A DNA stretch of 64,000 nucleotides from Bifidobacterium moraviense (GCF_012932365.1 NZ_JAAIIH010000001.1:248001-312000), one strand, 5' to 3'. Positions 30,476 to 39,137 are shown, counted from the first letter of the stretch. Notes: a model not told the origin generated them from the letters alone. Numbers and translations: made by a program.

Positions 30476-31999
30476 ATGAACGGCGGCAACGAGGACATCA
30501 ACGAGATTCCGCGCCTGAACGACCATTACGTCGACCTGTTCGAGCAGCGCATCCTCGATCGCGGCTCAGCGTACTTCGCGGCAGGCAAGGTCCACGCGCC
30601 GCGCATGATCGCGCCCGGCCTGTGGCATGCCGCCGTATTCGGCAGCGCAGAGAGCGTATACGAGGTGGACGTGCGTCTGCGGTATGGCACGGTGGTCTCG
30701 GCCGCATGCACGTGCCCGTATGCGCAGCGGTCGGCGTTCTGCAAGCACATGGCCGCCGTGCTGCTGGCCATGGACGACATGCGGCGGCGCAGCGACCGCG
30801 CTCGCCGGAACGACGACTCGGATTCCATGCCGGTGGATGACGGCTTTCCCTGGGATGCGAGCATGGCTGTGCGCTGGTACGTGCGTGCGCAGTTCCCGCA
30901 GGTGCCGAAGCTGACGGATGATGATTGGGAAGCCGTCAAGCGCATCTTCGAAGCGCTGTTCTGCCTGCCGGACCTTGACAAGACGTTCATGAGCGAGGAG
31001 ATGCGGCTGCTGTACGAACGGACGTTCTTCCGCGGCCAAGACGACGACCAAGCCGGCGGCCAAGCCGATCGCAAGGACCGTTCAGCTCCCGACGATGCGC
31101 GCGAACGCCGCCGACTCTACGCGCAGATGCAGAACGACTACGAGCCAAGGCACGAGACGCTGACGCAGCAGCATGAGTCCCGGTACCGAGCAGGCGCGCG
31201 GGGCGCGATGGGAAGAACCGGGCATGGCAGCGCATCGCTCGACAACATGCGCCTGCTGGTCCCGTTCGTCACGCCATGCCATCTGGACGAGCTGCCGCAC
31301 ACGTGGATGACGATTCTGGAGGCGGCGTACGAGCATCTGCATGATGCGGTCGGACTGCGGCGGCTGTACGTGTATTACATCGCCATCGCCCAGACCGATC
31401 CCGAAGCCGTCTACGTGCAGAAGCTGCGCGACCTGAGCGGGGAGCATTGGCAGGAGGACCGCGATGCGATCGTCGCGTTCATGCAGCGGCATCGCTTCGG
31501 CGGCAGAGGCGAGGCGCCGACGAACCCCGCATACGAGCGGCTGCTGCGCGAGGACGGGCTGTCCGACGAGGCATGGGACTACTGCCGCATCAAGTCCAGG
31601 GACATCCTGATCAGAATGCTGGACGTAGTGGCATTGAAGGAATCCAATGCCGTCAGAGCGCTGCGCTACGTGGAGAGCGTGCTGGGCGACCCGGATTCGC
31701 CGGTGTTCGAGCAGAACACTGAGTCCGGCGCCCAGCGCGTGGCCCGTTGGATACGCAAGGTCGACCTCGTGTATGGGTACGAGCAGGCGAAGACGCTGGC
31801 CGAGCAGGCATGCGACATGTTCCCGCGCAGGCAGCTGCTGCGCGAGGCGCTCGCGGACTATCTGGACGCGGAGCAGGCGGACGACGATGCGGATGTCGGT
31901 GCGGATGTCGCGGCGGATGCGACGGACGCGGCAGGCGTGACGGACGCAGAGGATGCGACGGATGAAGGCGAGGAAGAAGCGAATGAGCAGGGAATGTGA
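30476..31999 (+). CDS. SWIM zinc-finger protein
   Basis: 507 residues; ATG preceded by GAGGAGGG. The SWIM finger CTCPYAQRSAFCKH (C-x-C-x8-C-x-H, around residues 78-91) is expected to bind zinc and DNA or protein. N-terminal part YVDLFEQRILDRGSAYFAAG is the usual lead-in for bacterial SWIM proteins. The C-terminal 250 residues are alpha-helical, with TWMTILEAAYEHLHDAVGLR and repeated LLREDGLSDEAWDYC-like helices. It heads a three-gene operon with a paralogue of its own C-terminal half and a SEL1-repeat protein. The Asp/Ala-rich tail is low complexity. Molecular function unknown. Confidence 0.75.
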   Translation: MNGGNEDINEIPRLNDHYVDLFEQRILDRGSAYFAAGKVHAPRMIAPGLWHAAVFGSAESVYEVDVRLRYGTVVSAACTCPYAQRSAFCKHMAAVLLAMDDMRRRSDRARRNDDSDSMPVDDGFPWDASMAVRWYVRAQFPQVPKLTDDDWEAVKRIFEALFCLPDLDKTFMSEEMRLLYERTFFRGQDDDQAGGQADRKDRSAPDDARERRRLYAQMQNDYEPRHETLTQQHESRYRAGARGAMGRTGHGSASLDNMRLLVPFVTPCHLDELPHTWMTILEAAYEHLHDAVGLRRLYVYYIAIAQTDPEAVYVQKLRDLSGEHWQEDRDAIVAFMQRHRFGGRGEAPTNPAYERLLREDGLSDEAWDYCRIKSRDILIRMLDVVALKESNAVRALRYVESVLGDPDSPVFEQNTESGAQRVARWIRKVDLVYGYEQAKTLAEQACDMFPRRQLLREALADYLDAEQADDDADVGADVAADATDAAGVTDAEDATDEGEEEANEQGM

Positions 32000-32996
32000 C
32001 GGCGGCGATGCGCCGAAGGCTGCCGATACGGGCAAAGCCGTCAGCGCGGTGCGGGCGTATGCTCGGCTCCGGTTCGGCACGCCCGGCGCAGATGCGTCAG
32101 GCGACGGCGAATGCGGCTGGCTCAGCGAGCACGAGTGGCGTGCGCTACGTGACGCGCTGCAGCGGCTGACGTGCATGGACGATCTCGAAGCCGCCGTGCA
32201 GCGGTTCTGCAGACGGTATGAGGAATCGCTTGACTGGGCGGATGAATGCGAGGAGCTGTATGACGTCGAAGAGACGGCGCCGGGACTGCCGTATGGATGG
32301 CTGACGCTGCTGGAGGCCGCGTATGAGCGTCTGGGCGACACGGACGGCCTGCGCACGCTCTACGCGTACTACATCGTCACCGATGCCTCCGATGCCGACG
32401 AGGATGACACCGAGGGCGGCACCGTCGCCCGCGGGCTGGGGCATGCGGTCCGCTACATCGGCAGGCTGCGCGACCTGTGCGGCGAGCGCTGGCCGCAGAT
32501 GCGCGCGAGGATCGTCGACACGTATGAGCGGCATTGCTATGACGAGCCGGTCTCGTATGGCCGCAATACGACGTTCGAGGAGCTGCTGCGGCAGGAAGGT
32601 CTGGCGCAGGAGGCGCTGCGCTACTGCAGGCGCATGCGCGACAGCCGTCATGGCGACATCGTGGCTTCGGATCTGCTTGAACTGACGGCGCGCGCCGACA
32701 TGGACGCTGCGTGCGCCTTGCTGACGGCGCCGCTGCATGACGCGGACTCAAGTCTGATGCGCGACGATTCGGAATCCGGCGTGAAGCGGATCGTCGCACT
32801 GCTCAGCCGTCTGCGCGATGTCGCCGGCGCCGAGCGGATGCGCTTGGAGGCGGAGCGGCTCATACGCATGTATCGGCGGCGTCCGGCTTTGCGCGCCGCG
32901 CTGCGGCAATTGATCGACGATGCGGATGCGGGCGGGCAGGCCTGTCCGGGCATCGCGTCGGAAGGAAACGATATCGCATCGAAAGGGGGCGAATGA
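31983..32996 (+). CDS. Paralogue of the SWIM protein's C-terminal helical half, lacking the zinc finger
   Basis: 337 residues from the ATG at 31983, inside the last codons of the SWIM gene (overlap of about 17 bp). It aligns by eye with the upstream protein's C-terminal half: YGWLTLLEAAYERLGDTDG against HTWMTILEAAYEHLHDAVG; LLRQEGLAQEALRYCRRMR against LLREDGLSDEAWDYCRIKS; and a shared SESGVKRI/ESGAQRV segment. No SWIM cysteines are present. This looks like a tandem partial duplication that was kept. The SEL1 gene overlaps its stop, giving a tight operon. Confidence 0.65.
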   Translation: MSRECDGGDAPKAADTGKAVSAVRAYARLRFGTPGADASGDGECGWLSEHEWRALRDALQRLTCMDDLEAAVQRFCRRYEESLDWADECEELYDVEETAPGLPYGWLTLLEAAYERLGDTDGLRTLYAYYIVTDASDADEDDTEGGTVARGLGHAVRYIGRLRDLCGERWPQMRARIVDTYERHCYDEPVSYGRNTTFEELLRQEGLAQEALRYCRRMRDSRHGDIVASDLLELTARADMDAACALLTAPLHDADSSLMRDDSESGVKRIVALLSRLRDVAGAERMRLEAERLIRMYRRRPALRAALRQLIDDADAGGQACPGIASEGNDIASKGGE

Positions 32997-33643
32997 TGGA
33001 TGCGAGCTTCGACTATGCCGCCGAGGACGAGGAGCTTGGCGGTGCGCTTTCGCTGCACGTGGGCACGGTCGCATACGGCGACGCCATGCATGTGCAGGAT
33101 CCGCAGGAGAAGGACAGGCTGTTTCGCAAGGCCTGCCGATGGTACGAGCGCAGCGCCTCGCTGGGCAATGCGCAGGCGGCCACGAACCTTGGCTACGTGT
33201 ACCTGTACGGCCGCATCGGCAGCGTGGATGCGGATCGGGCGTTCGCGTGGTTCTCCCGCGGTGCGGAGCTCGGCAATGAGGAGAGCTGCTACAAGCTCGG
33301 CGACCTGTACAGGGCGGGCAGGGGCTGTGAGAAGGACATGGACAAGGCCGTCGACCTGTACCATCGCGTGTGCGCGATCGCGCAGCAGACCTGCGATCCG
33401 GACGTTCCCGATCAGGCCGCGGTGCTGGCGAGCATCTTCCTGCGGCTCGCGGAGTGGCATGAGCGCTTCAGGCCGTCGGACGAGAGCATGCAGCTGGCCG
33501 AGGAGCTGTACGCGCGGTCGGCGAACCTGTTCGAGACTGCGGTGGATGGCGGCCTCGACTGGTATGGCAAGGCGCTGGAGAACGCGCGCCGCGGACGGGA
33601 GCGGCTGCGGGCCGGCGATCGTGACGATCCGCGCGCAGAGTGA
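32993..33643 (+). CDS. SEL1-repeat (TPR-like) protein
   Basis: 216 residues; its ATG overlaps the preceding stop (ATGATGG at 32993-32999). Two to three Sel1 repeats are clear: RWYERSASLGNAQAATNLGY, AFAWFSRGAELGNEESCYKL and DLYRAGRGCEKDMDKAVDLY. Further helices reach the Arg/Asp-rich C-terminus. Sel1 solenoids mediate protein-protein interactions, so it probably scaffolds with the two proteins upstream (inference from coupling). No signal peptide, so cytoplasmic. Its stop codon lies inside the first half-site of a repeat element. Confidence 0.75.
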   Translation: MMDASFDYAAEDEELGGALSLHVGTVAYGDAMHVQDPQEKDRLFRKACRWYERSASLGNAQAATNLGYVYLYGRIGSVDADRAFAWFSRGAELGNEESCYKLGDLYRAGRGCEKDMDKAVDLYHRVCAIAQQTCDPDVPDQAAVLASIFLRLAEWHERFRPSDESMQLAEELYARSANLFETAVDGGLDWYGKALENARRGRERLRAGDRDDPRAE

Positions 33644-33759
33644 GCGGATCCAGTCCCGGACGGCGCAGCATGAGCGAATCCAGTTCCGCACGGGCCTAAA
33701 TCGCGCCCTGCGGGACGGGATCTGCTCATTTCGTGCTCTGTAGGACTGGATTCGCTCAT
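33641..33759. repeat. Four half-site nested inverted repeat
   Basis: Two direct copies TGAGCGGATCCAGTCCCGG (33641) and TGAGCGAATCCAGTTCCG (33671), 30 bp apart, are followed by two inverted copies (about 33711-33729 and 33742-33759, the last reading GGACTGGATTCGCTCA). The symmetry can fold as one nested hairpin. The first copy contains the SEL1 gene stop codon. Confidence 0.7.
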
Positions 33760-33850
33760 TCCGCGGGTTATGCGGTATGCGTCGCGCGGATTGCGGTCAC
33801 ACAGACTGCGCTGTTACGCGGTTGCGCGACCGGCGCTCAGTAGCCGGCGC

Positions 33851-34702
33851 TCAGTACACGGAATACCCGCCGTCGACCTGCAGGTTGGTGCCGGTGACGT
33901 ACGAGGAGGCGTCGCTGGCGAGGAACAGCACGGCCGAGGCGATCTCCTCGTTGGTGCCGAACCGGCGCATCGGCACGGGCGCGGTCATCACGTCGTGCGC
34001 TTCGGGCACGATGCGCCCTTCGAAGATGCCGGACCACACGTAGCCGGGGGAGACGGCGTTCGAGCGGATGCCGTACGGGGCGAGCGCGGCCGCGAGGTAG
34101 CGCGCGTACTCGTAGATGCCGGCCTTGGACGCGCCGTAGGCAGCGACGGGTGAGGGGCCGCCGGCGATGAAGTTCGCGTTGTGCGCGCTCAGCGACGAGG
34201 TGAACACGAGCGAGCCGCCGTGCCCGTGCTCGCGCATGATGTGCTGCGCGATCTGCGCGGTGAGGTACGCGCCGGTGAGGTTGATGTCGATCGTCTTCTG
34301 CCACACCTCGTACGGCTCGTCCGCGTCATCGCCGGGCACGTTCACGCCCGCGTTGATGAACGCCGCGTCCACCGTGCCGAGCGATTCGACGAGCGCGTCC
34401 TTGAGCGCGGCGACCTGCTCGCGGTCCGACACGTCGCAGTAGAGCGGCACCACGGCGGTGCCGTACCGTTCGGCGAGCTCGGCGGCGAGCGGTTCGAGCG
34501 TGTCCTTGGTGCGCGGCAGGTCGACGATCGCCACGTCGGCGCCCGCCTCCGCCCATGCGGCGGCCACGTTGCGTCCGAGCCCGCCCGCGCCGCCGGTGAT
34601 GAAGCCTTTCTTGCCCTTGAGCGAGAACCGGTCCATGATGCGATGGGTCGGATCCTTCCACTGGTCGAGCGGATACTGGTCGAAGATCGAGGCGTCTGCC
34701 AT
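33851..34702 (-). CDS. SDR-family dehydrogenase (polyol/gluconate 5-dehydrogenase-like)
   Basis: 283 residues. Nucleotide-binding TGGAGGLGRN near residues 37-46, NAGVN near 118, catalytic Ser in FTSSLSAHN, YGASKAG (Tyr/Lys) and the terminal GTNLQVDGGYSVY typical of classical SDRs. An extra N-terminal 30-residue segment (FDQYPLDQWKDPTHRIM) is like the D-arabinitol/sorbose reductase and gluconate 5-dehydrogenase groups, so a sugar-alcohol substrate is plausible but not proven. Acts in the cytosol. Start has GGAGGACCC upstream. Standalone; the accessory island begins on its far side. Confidence 0.75.
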   Translation of the reverse strand: MADASIFDQYPLDQWKDPTHRIMDRFSLKGKKGFITGGAGGLGRNVAAAWAEAGADVAIVDLPRTKDTLEPLAAELAERYGTAVVPLYCDVSDREQVAALKDALVESLGTVDAAFINAGVNVPGDDADEPYEVWQKTIDINLTGAYLTAQIAQHIMREHGHGGSLVFTSSLSAHNANFIAGGPSPVAAYGASKAGIYEYARYLAAALAPYGIRSNAVSPGYVWSGIFEGRIVPEAHDVMTAPVPMRRFGTNEEIASAVLFLASDASSYVTGTNLQVDGGYSVY

Positions 34703-34892
34703 AGGGTCCTCCGTTCTGTCGTGCGGGGCGGCCAGCGACCGCTGCGGCCGGGCGCTCCCGCGGCTGGGGCGGCACCGTTGCCGCCGTTGGCAGCGAGCCT
34801 AGCACAGGCTCGGCGACGGGACGCGCGGGGGCGGCGTTGTGCTGCCGTTGTCTGGCGGATGCGGCGGCGGCAGTCGTTTGCGACGTGCCGTG

Positions 34893-35489
34893 TCAGCGGT
34901 CTTCGTCGAGCAGTGCCGTGAGACGGCTCGGAGTGATGCAGTATCCGGGAAAGTGGCTGATGAGCTGCCGGTCCGAGGTGACCACGTATGCGCTGCCGGA
35001 GCGTTGGGCCGCGGCGACGATGAGATCGTCTTCGAAGTCGTCGTGGCGGTCGCGCAGTGCGATGGCCCGGTCGCAGGTCTCCCGGTCGACGGCGACGATG
35101 CCGCACAGGGCGCGGACCTGTTCGACGCACTGCCATGGGATCCGATGGAGGAGCTCTCGCATCGTCGCGGTTTCCAGCAGGGAGTCCGGCGAAAGTGCCT
35201 CGCGGCTGCTCAATTCCCTGCGCAGGGCCGCCGCCGAGATGTATGCGATGTCCTTCAGCGATGTGGATGCGCATTGCAGGGTGACGTCATGGCGGATGCA
35301 CGCCTTCAGCATCGCCGTCGCATGGCCGGCCCTGCCGTCCCGGCGCATGAGATGGTCCAGCAGCACGTTGGTGTCGAGCAGGACGCTGCGCGGCGGGTTC
35401 GGACTGTCGACGTGACCGGGGGACCGGGGTTCTGCGCCGGGGACAGGGGAGACGGTGGAGGCTGCGGAATCTGCGACGTCCCGCATCAT
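34893..35489 (-). CDS. PIN-domain toxin of a type II toxin-antitoxin pair
   Basis: 198 residues. Starts at an ATG overlapping the antitoxin stop (ATGA type). After a proline-rich head of about 35 residues the PIN fold begins with SVLLDTNVLLDHLMRRDG, holding the first Mg-binding Asp; FEDDLIVAAAQRSGSAYVVTSDRQLISHF supplies the later acidic residues (DD and D). Family knowledge: VapC/PIN proteins are Mg-dependent RNases that cleave tRNA or rRNA. The proline-rich N-terminal extension is unusual for VapC, which normally starts at the PIN strand. Confidence 0.8.
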   Translation of the reverse strand: MMRDVADSAASTVSPVPGAEPRSPGHVDSPNPPRSVLLDTNVLLDHLMRRDGRAGHATAMLKACIRHDVTLQCASTSLKDIAYISAAALRRELSSREALSPDSLLETATMRELLHRIPWQCVEQVRALCGIVAVDRETCDRAIALRDRHDDFEDDLIVAAAQRSGSAYVVTSDRQLISHFPGYCITPSRLTALLDEDR

Positions 35490-35860
35490 TCGCTCCGCTC
35501 CATGGTGAGGTAGTCGTCGAGCAGCTGGTCGTACATGGCGTCGCGTTCCCGCCGAGGCGACGCGTCCCCGAGCGTGGATGCGGACTGGGCATTGTGCTCC
35601 CCGATGATTCCCACCTTCGCAAGCTCGCGCGGCACCAGCCCCGCGGAACCGTCGACGAGCGCCATCCTGCGCCGCCGCTCCTCCTCGCGCGCCCGCTCCT
35701 CGGCGGACGTCTCCAAGTGGGGCACCTGCCCGCGGTCCGCGATGTACGCCCACACCGACCTGACCACGTCACTCGCCGAGACGCCGTCGCGGCGCAGCAC
35801 GTCATCCACATCATCCTTCAGCCGCGCGTCGATGCGCACGTTCATCTGCACCATCGCCAT
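35486..35860 (-). CDS. RelB/DinJ-like antitoxin
   Basis: 124 residues; ATG preceded by GGAAGGAG. The N-terminal ribbon-helix-helix segment MVQMNVRIDARLKDDVDDVL is the RelB/DinJ signature and should bind the palindrome upstream. The C-terminal part (DAMYDQLLDDYLTMERSE) is the likely toxin-binding region. Longer than typical RelB (about 85-95), with a charged Glu/Arg-rich linker. A PIN partner, rather than a RelE-fold toxin, is uncommon for this antitoxin family but occurs in Actinobacteria. Confidence 0.75.
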   Translation of the reverse strand: MAMVQMNVRIDARLKDDVDDVLRRDGVSASDVVRSVWAYIADRGQVPHLETSAEERAREEERRRRMALVDGSAGLVPRELAKVGIIGEHNAQSASTLGDASPRRERDAMYDQLLDDYLTMERSE

Positions 35861-35879
35861 GACCGCTCCTTCCGCTCGG

Positions 35880-35912
35880 CGTCATGCCGCTATACAGTAT
35901 AGCGGCATGACG
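35880..35912. promoter_or_regulatory. 33-bp perfect palindrome: probable toxin-antitoxin operator
   Basis: Arms 35880-35895 (CGTCATGCCGCTATAC) and 35897-35912 are exact reverse complements around a single A at 35896. It sits 20 bp upstream of the antitoxin ATG. The central TATACTGTATAG contains -10-like hexamers in both orientations, so bound antitoxin would cover the promoter (autoregulation, inferred). Confidence 0.8.
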
Positions 35913-35967
35913 CCTTACGTATCCGGAGGAACGCCCATGCGTGCCGTCGGACGTTGTCGTCAGTGCA

Positions 35968-37122
35968 TCAGGATTTGCTGCCTGCCGCAAGCAGCGTGAC
36001 GCGTGCCATCAGACCGTTTTCCCCGTCGTCCGGTTCCAAGCGGAAGGTATACGTCGCTTCGGGCCATTTGTCGTTCACCCTGCCCATGGCGGCATTGATG
36101 TCCTTCGTCATTTGCTCCCCATCCATCACTGCAGATGTGACGATGGTCATCAATATGCCGTGTACGGTGCCCACGTCGGGATCCGCCGCCAGCTCCTTCA
36201 CGGTCTGTTCCAACGCCCGCCGAAGCGCGTCTTCGCCATGCGCTTCCGCGCAATGGGACCAGAGGCAGTCGCCCTGCTTCACCAGTCCGTTGATGTCCGC
36301 TTCGTCGATGTGAAGCATCTGATCGGGGTCTGCCAGATCGGTCAGTACCTTCAGCCCATCGATCATCCGTGCGGGGAGCGAACGGACGAACGCCGGTTCC
36401 GTGTCCTTGTCCGTCTTCTCGTGGGCTTTCCGATGCTCCTCCAAGATCCGTTCCGCGCGATCCATGTATTCTTTGCTTCCCGAGGGGCGGAACGTCGCCA
36501 GTCGGTCGCCGACCATGACGGCATGTGCTTCACCGTCCTGCCGCATCGCCCGATACGCGTCGGCGTAGTCGCGGATGTGCGGCCATTTGGTGCGTACGTT
36601 TGGCTGGGACGTGCCGCCGGCGCGCGCGATGTTGGTCAGCGTGTGCCCGGCGCCAAGGGCTACGCCCGCCAGTTCCTCGAGCATGTCCCTGATCACGCCG
36701 GTCAGCTGGCTGCACAGCCACACGCGGGAGAGTCGTTCGTCCAGAGGGAATCCCTGGCTTTTCGCGAACCGGACCAGCAGATAGGCCCAATAGTCGAGCT
36801 TGTCGTTCAACAGCATCTCGGCCTGTTCGCGGATGATCTGGGATATGGCGACCGAGTCGATTGAGCGCGCATCGCCGAACGTGTCGCCCTCACGCAGCCA
36901 GGCGATAGTGTCCGCATACCCCGCATTGTCCTCGGCACTGGGAGCGGGGGCGGAATCGTCGTCCCTGAGATCCTGCGCGATCTCTACCTCCTGCGGAATG
37001 CCGTCGCCTCGCGGAAATGAGCCGGAGAGCAGGGCATAAAGGTCATCGATGCTGGGGGAGTGGCCATGTGCGTCGCCGTGTTCGGAACCGTTGCCAAATG
37101 TGGAATGCATGTTGTTGATCAT
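35968..37122 (-). CDS. Unknown protein with central helix-turn-helix-like segment
   Basis: 384 residues from the ATG at 37122 (GTGAG upstream); an internal Met follows at 37110. Not recognised. The N-terminal 100 residues are acidic and low complexity. The middle reads HTLTNIARAGGTSQPNVRTKW near residues 165-190, compatible with a helix-turn-helix. The C-terminal 150 residues are a mixed alpha/beta region ending with ATYTFRLEPDDGENGLMARV. It is divergent from the XRE regulator at 37418. Probably a regulator of the accessory island, but that is a guess from position. Confidence 0.5.
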   Translation of the reverse strand: MINNMHSTFGNGSEHGDAHGHSPSIDDLYALLSGSFPRGDGIPQEVEIAQDLRDDDSAPAPSAEDNAGYADTIAWLREGDTFGDARSIDSVAISQIIREQAEMLLNDKLDYWAYLLVRFAKSQGFPLDERLSRVWLCSQLTGVIRDMLEELAGVALGAGHTLTNIARAGGTSQPNVRTKWPHIRDYADAYRAMRQDGEAHAVMVGDRLATFRPSGSKEYMDRAERILEEHRKAHEKTDKDTEPAFVRSLPARMIDGLKVLTDLADPDQMLHIDEADINGLVKQGDCLWSHCAEAHGEDALRRALEQTVKELAADPDVGTVHGILMTIVTSAVMDGEQMTKDINAAMGRVNDKWPEATYTFRLEPDDGENGLMARVTLLAAGSKS

Positions 37123-37417
37123 GCTCACAAACTGTAAAAGGCGCAGAAATGGCGCACAAGCTATGACTCTCATATGCCGTCGGGGGCATTCGGCATATGA
37201 AATCATATGACGGGATGTCCGGTGGCCGGGGCTGACCGGCAATGGATGCGGGTATGGGGCAGAGCCGGCCTCGGTGAAAAGCGGTGGATTCGTCGGCCGC
37301 GTCTCGCACGATCAACACGGCCGTGCTCCTCGGCGGCAACATACCTCTGCCGGCGTCGCGCCCACTAGAATGGCAACCGTTCCGCTCCTGTACGACGGGA
37401 CGTTCCGATGAACACAT
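37123..37417. promoter_or_regulatory. Divergent intergenic region with CATATGCCG inverted repeat
   Basis: CATATGCCG (37171-37179) is repeated in inverted form at 37191-37199 (CGGCATATG), loop of 11. A further CATATG lies at 37204-37209. This could be an operator for either divergent gene. The remaining sequence holds no recognisable signal. Confidence 0.45.
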
Positions 37418-37846
37418 ATGAGGAGTTCGATAGCCGCGGAGCGAGGTGTCATACCGAACGACTGGACGGTATGCTACACACGCGAGGAGATCGCTGAGCA
37501 TATGCGTGGCCTCATCGGCGACCACGAGCCTGCGGAGAGCGTCGAAAGCGTGCTGAGCGACATGCTCGGCTGGAAGGAACTGGAACGGTACGACGCGGAC
37601 GCCGAGGCATTGGGCATGAGGAACCGCAACATCTACTGGGGCGTCTGCAGGAAGTTGAAGGCGATGCGCAAGGAAGCGGGAGTGAGCCTTGATGAGATGG
37701 CGAGACGCACCGGTCTGAGTGCCGCGGCCCTCTGGCGCGCCGAAAACGATCTGCAGCGTGCGGGGCTGCTTGATCTGCTGCCCGATTATTGCGCGGCGCT
37801 CGGCAAGACCTTCGATATCGTCATCAGAGACGCCGACCAGAAGTAG
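37418..37846 (+). CDS. XRE-family helix-turn-helix regulator
   Basis: 142 residues. The C-terminal DNA-binding domain LKAMRKEAGVSLDEMARRTG followed by LSAAALWRAENDLQRAGLLD is a Cro/C1-type HTH (about residues 80-135). The N-terminal half (YTREEIAEHMRGLIGDHEPA) is a helical extension, perhaps for dimerisation or ligand sensing. No strong ribosome-binding site. Lying just upstream of the HTH-PIN pair and BREX, it may control expression of the island; similar regulators are common upstream of defence operons. Confidence 0.65.
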   Translation: MRSSIAAERGVIPNDWTVCYTREEIAEHMRGLIGDHEPAESVESVLSDMLGWKELERYDADAEALGMRNRNIYWGVCRKLKAMRKEAGVSLDEMARRTGLSAAALWRAENDLQRAGLLDLLPDYCAALGKTFDIVIRDADQK

Positions 37847-37950
37847 CCCTCGAATCGGTGAAACGGCACCGTGAAGCGGCCTGCGAAACCGCGCCGCTTC
37901 GGATTACCGATACCGACAATGCCGGGTTGCGGTCGGCCTATCATCGGGGC

Positions 37951-38307
37951 ATGAGACGTTTGTCGTTGATCGGGGTCATGGCCGCAGGGGTGGCATCGCT
38001 TGCCGCCGGTGCATACGCCATGTGCCGGCGACGCGATCGGGGCGGACCTCGTCCCGAACGGTTCGAAGGAACTGAGCATCATCCGAGCCCGGTCCTCGTG
38101 GGTCTTGCCGACGCCGCCGAGATGACCGGTCTGCAGCGTCATACCATCAGCATCTGCATGCGGAAGCGCGGCATCGATCCGGTCATGCGGGATGACGAGC
38201 CGTCCTATCCGGTCGATGAGGTATTGGAACTGCGCAATCGGCTGCGGCGGAAGAAGCTGGAGGCGCTGGAGGAGTTTGACCGGATGCTGAAGGAGTGGGA
38301 TCTGTGA
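37951..38307 (+). CDS. Membrane-anchored HTH protein, putative antitoxin of the following PIN protein
   Basis: 118 residues. The N-terminus (MRRLSLIGVMAAGVASLAAG) looks like a signal anchor, followed by basic residues and then a MerR/excisionase-like helix-turn-helix: GLADAAEMTGLQRHTISICMR. A long C-terminal helix ends it (RKKLEALEEFDRMLKEWDL). An anchor joined to a DNA-binding domain is odd; translation may instead start downstream, for example at the GTG of VLVGLADA (38096). Its last 4 bp overlap the GTG start of the PIN gene. Confidence 0.6.
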   Translation: MRRLSLIGVMAAGVASLAAGAYAMCRRRDRGGPRPERFEGTEHHPSPVLVGLADAAEMTGLQRHTISICMRKRGIDPVMRDDEPSYPVDEVLELRNRLRRKKLEALEEFDRMLKEWDL

Positions 38308-38960
38308 TCGACTACGGCAATCATGATGATCTTGTGCGCAGGGTGTTGATCGACACGAACGTGCTCATCAACCCGGTCCAGCGTGACTGGGTCTACGCCT
38401 TCTATCGGGAAGATGCCCGGTTCGAGCCCTACGTCAGTCATTGGCTTGCGGAGGAGACTGGAAACGTGCTGTTTCGTCTGCGCAAAGAACGGTACAAGGG
38501 GAAGCAGGGAAAGCAGAAGCAGCTGAAGAAGATTCCGCCCGAGGAGAGTCAAAAGGTGTATAAACTGCTGAAGGGCATCGGAGAGCTCCTTCCTCGTATG
38601 GACTCCCGTCTGGAACGGGACAGCTTCGTTGGCCACGATCGGGGCGACTTGTTCCTGCACTCGGCGATGATACGAGGGGAATGCACCTGTCTGCTGACGA
38701 ACGACAAGGGGATCTACGGCTGGCTCAGCGAGGCGCAGCAGGCGGAACTCGGCTATGAGGTCATGACGGCGGACATGTTCCTGTGTTCCCTGACGGAGGA
38801 CAGGGCCGTGTTCTTCAGGACACTGAATCGTCAGTTCGAGAAATATGCGAGAAATGGCGGACGTGCGTACCCCCGCATGGTCGACGGCCTCCGGCGGGCG
38901 CAATGCCTCAGATTCGCCGACCGCGTAGCCGGTCTGGCACAGCCGCCAACCTCGTCTTAA
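38304..38960 (+). CDS. PIN-domain ribonuclease-like protein
   Basis: 218 residues from a GTG overlapping the previous stop, with AAGGAG 8 nt upstream. VLIDTNVLINP near residue 13 carries the first catalytic Asp; HDRGDLFLHSAMIRGECTCLLTNDKGI supplies further acidic residues. A Lys-rich stretch (KERYKGKQGKQKQLKK) lies in the middle. Likely Mg-dependent RNase toxin neutralised by the HTH protein encoded upstream (inference from coupling). It precedes brxA by 177 bp. Confidence 0.7.
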   Translation: MIDYGNHDDLVRRVLIDTNVLINPVQRDWVYAFYREDARFEPYVSHWLAEETGNVLFRLRKERYKGKQGKQKQLKKIPPEESQKVYKLLKGIGELLPRMDSRLERDSFVGHDRGDLFLHSAMIRGECTCLLTNDKGIYGWLSEAQQAELGYEVMTADMFLCSLTEDRAVFFRTLNRQFEKYARNGGRAYPRMVDGLRRAQCLRFADRVAGLAQPPTSS

Positions 38961-39137
38961 GGATTGGCGGATTCTGGGACGTTGCCATCTCATAGGGCAA
39001 TGCGGCCATGCCGCTGCGCTGAATCCCCTGCATCTCCCTCTTGTCCATTGTGATGGAGGGCGCCGGACCCTGGAATATCGTGCCGGAAGGTTAGACTGAA
39101 ACATTCGTCGCACGCATGATGGAAGGAGGCCCGGACG

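Noticed and set aside
35880..35912. Attachment site or rho-independent terminator
   Set aside because: Position right before the antitoxin start, lack of a T-run and promoter-like centre fit an operator better.
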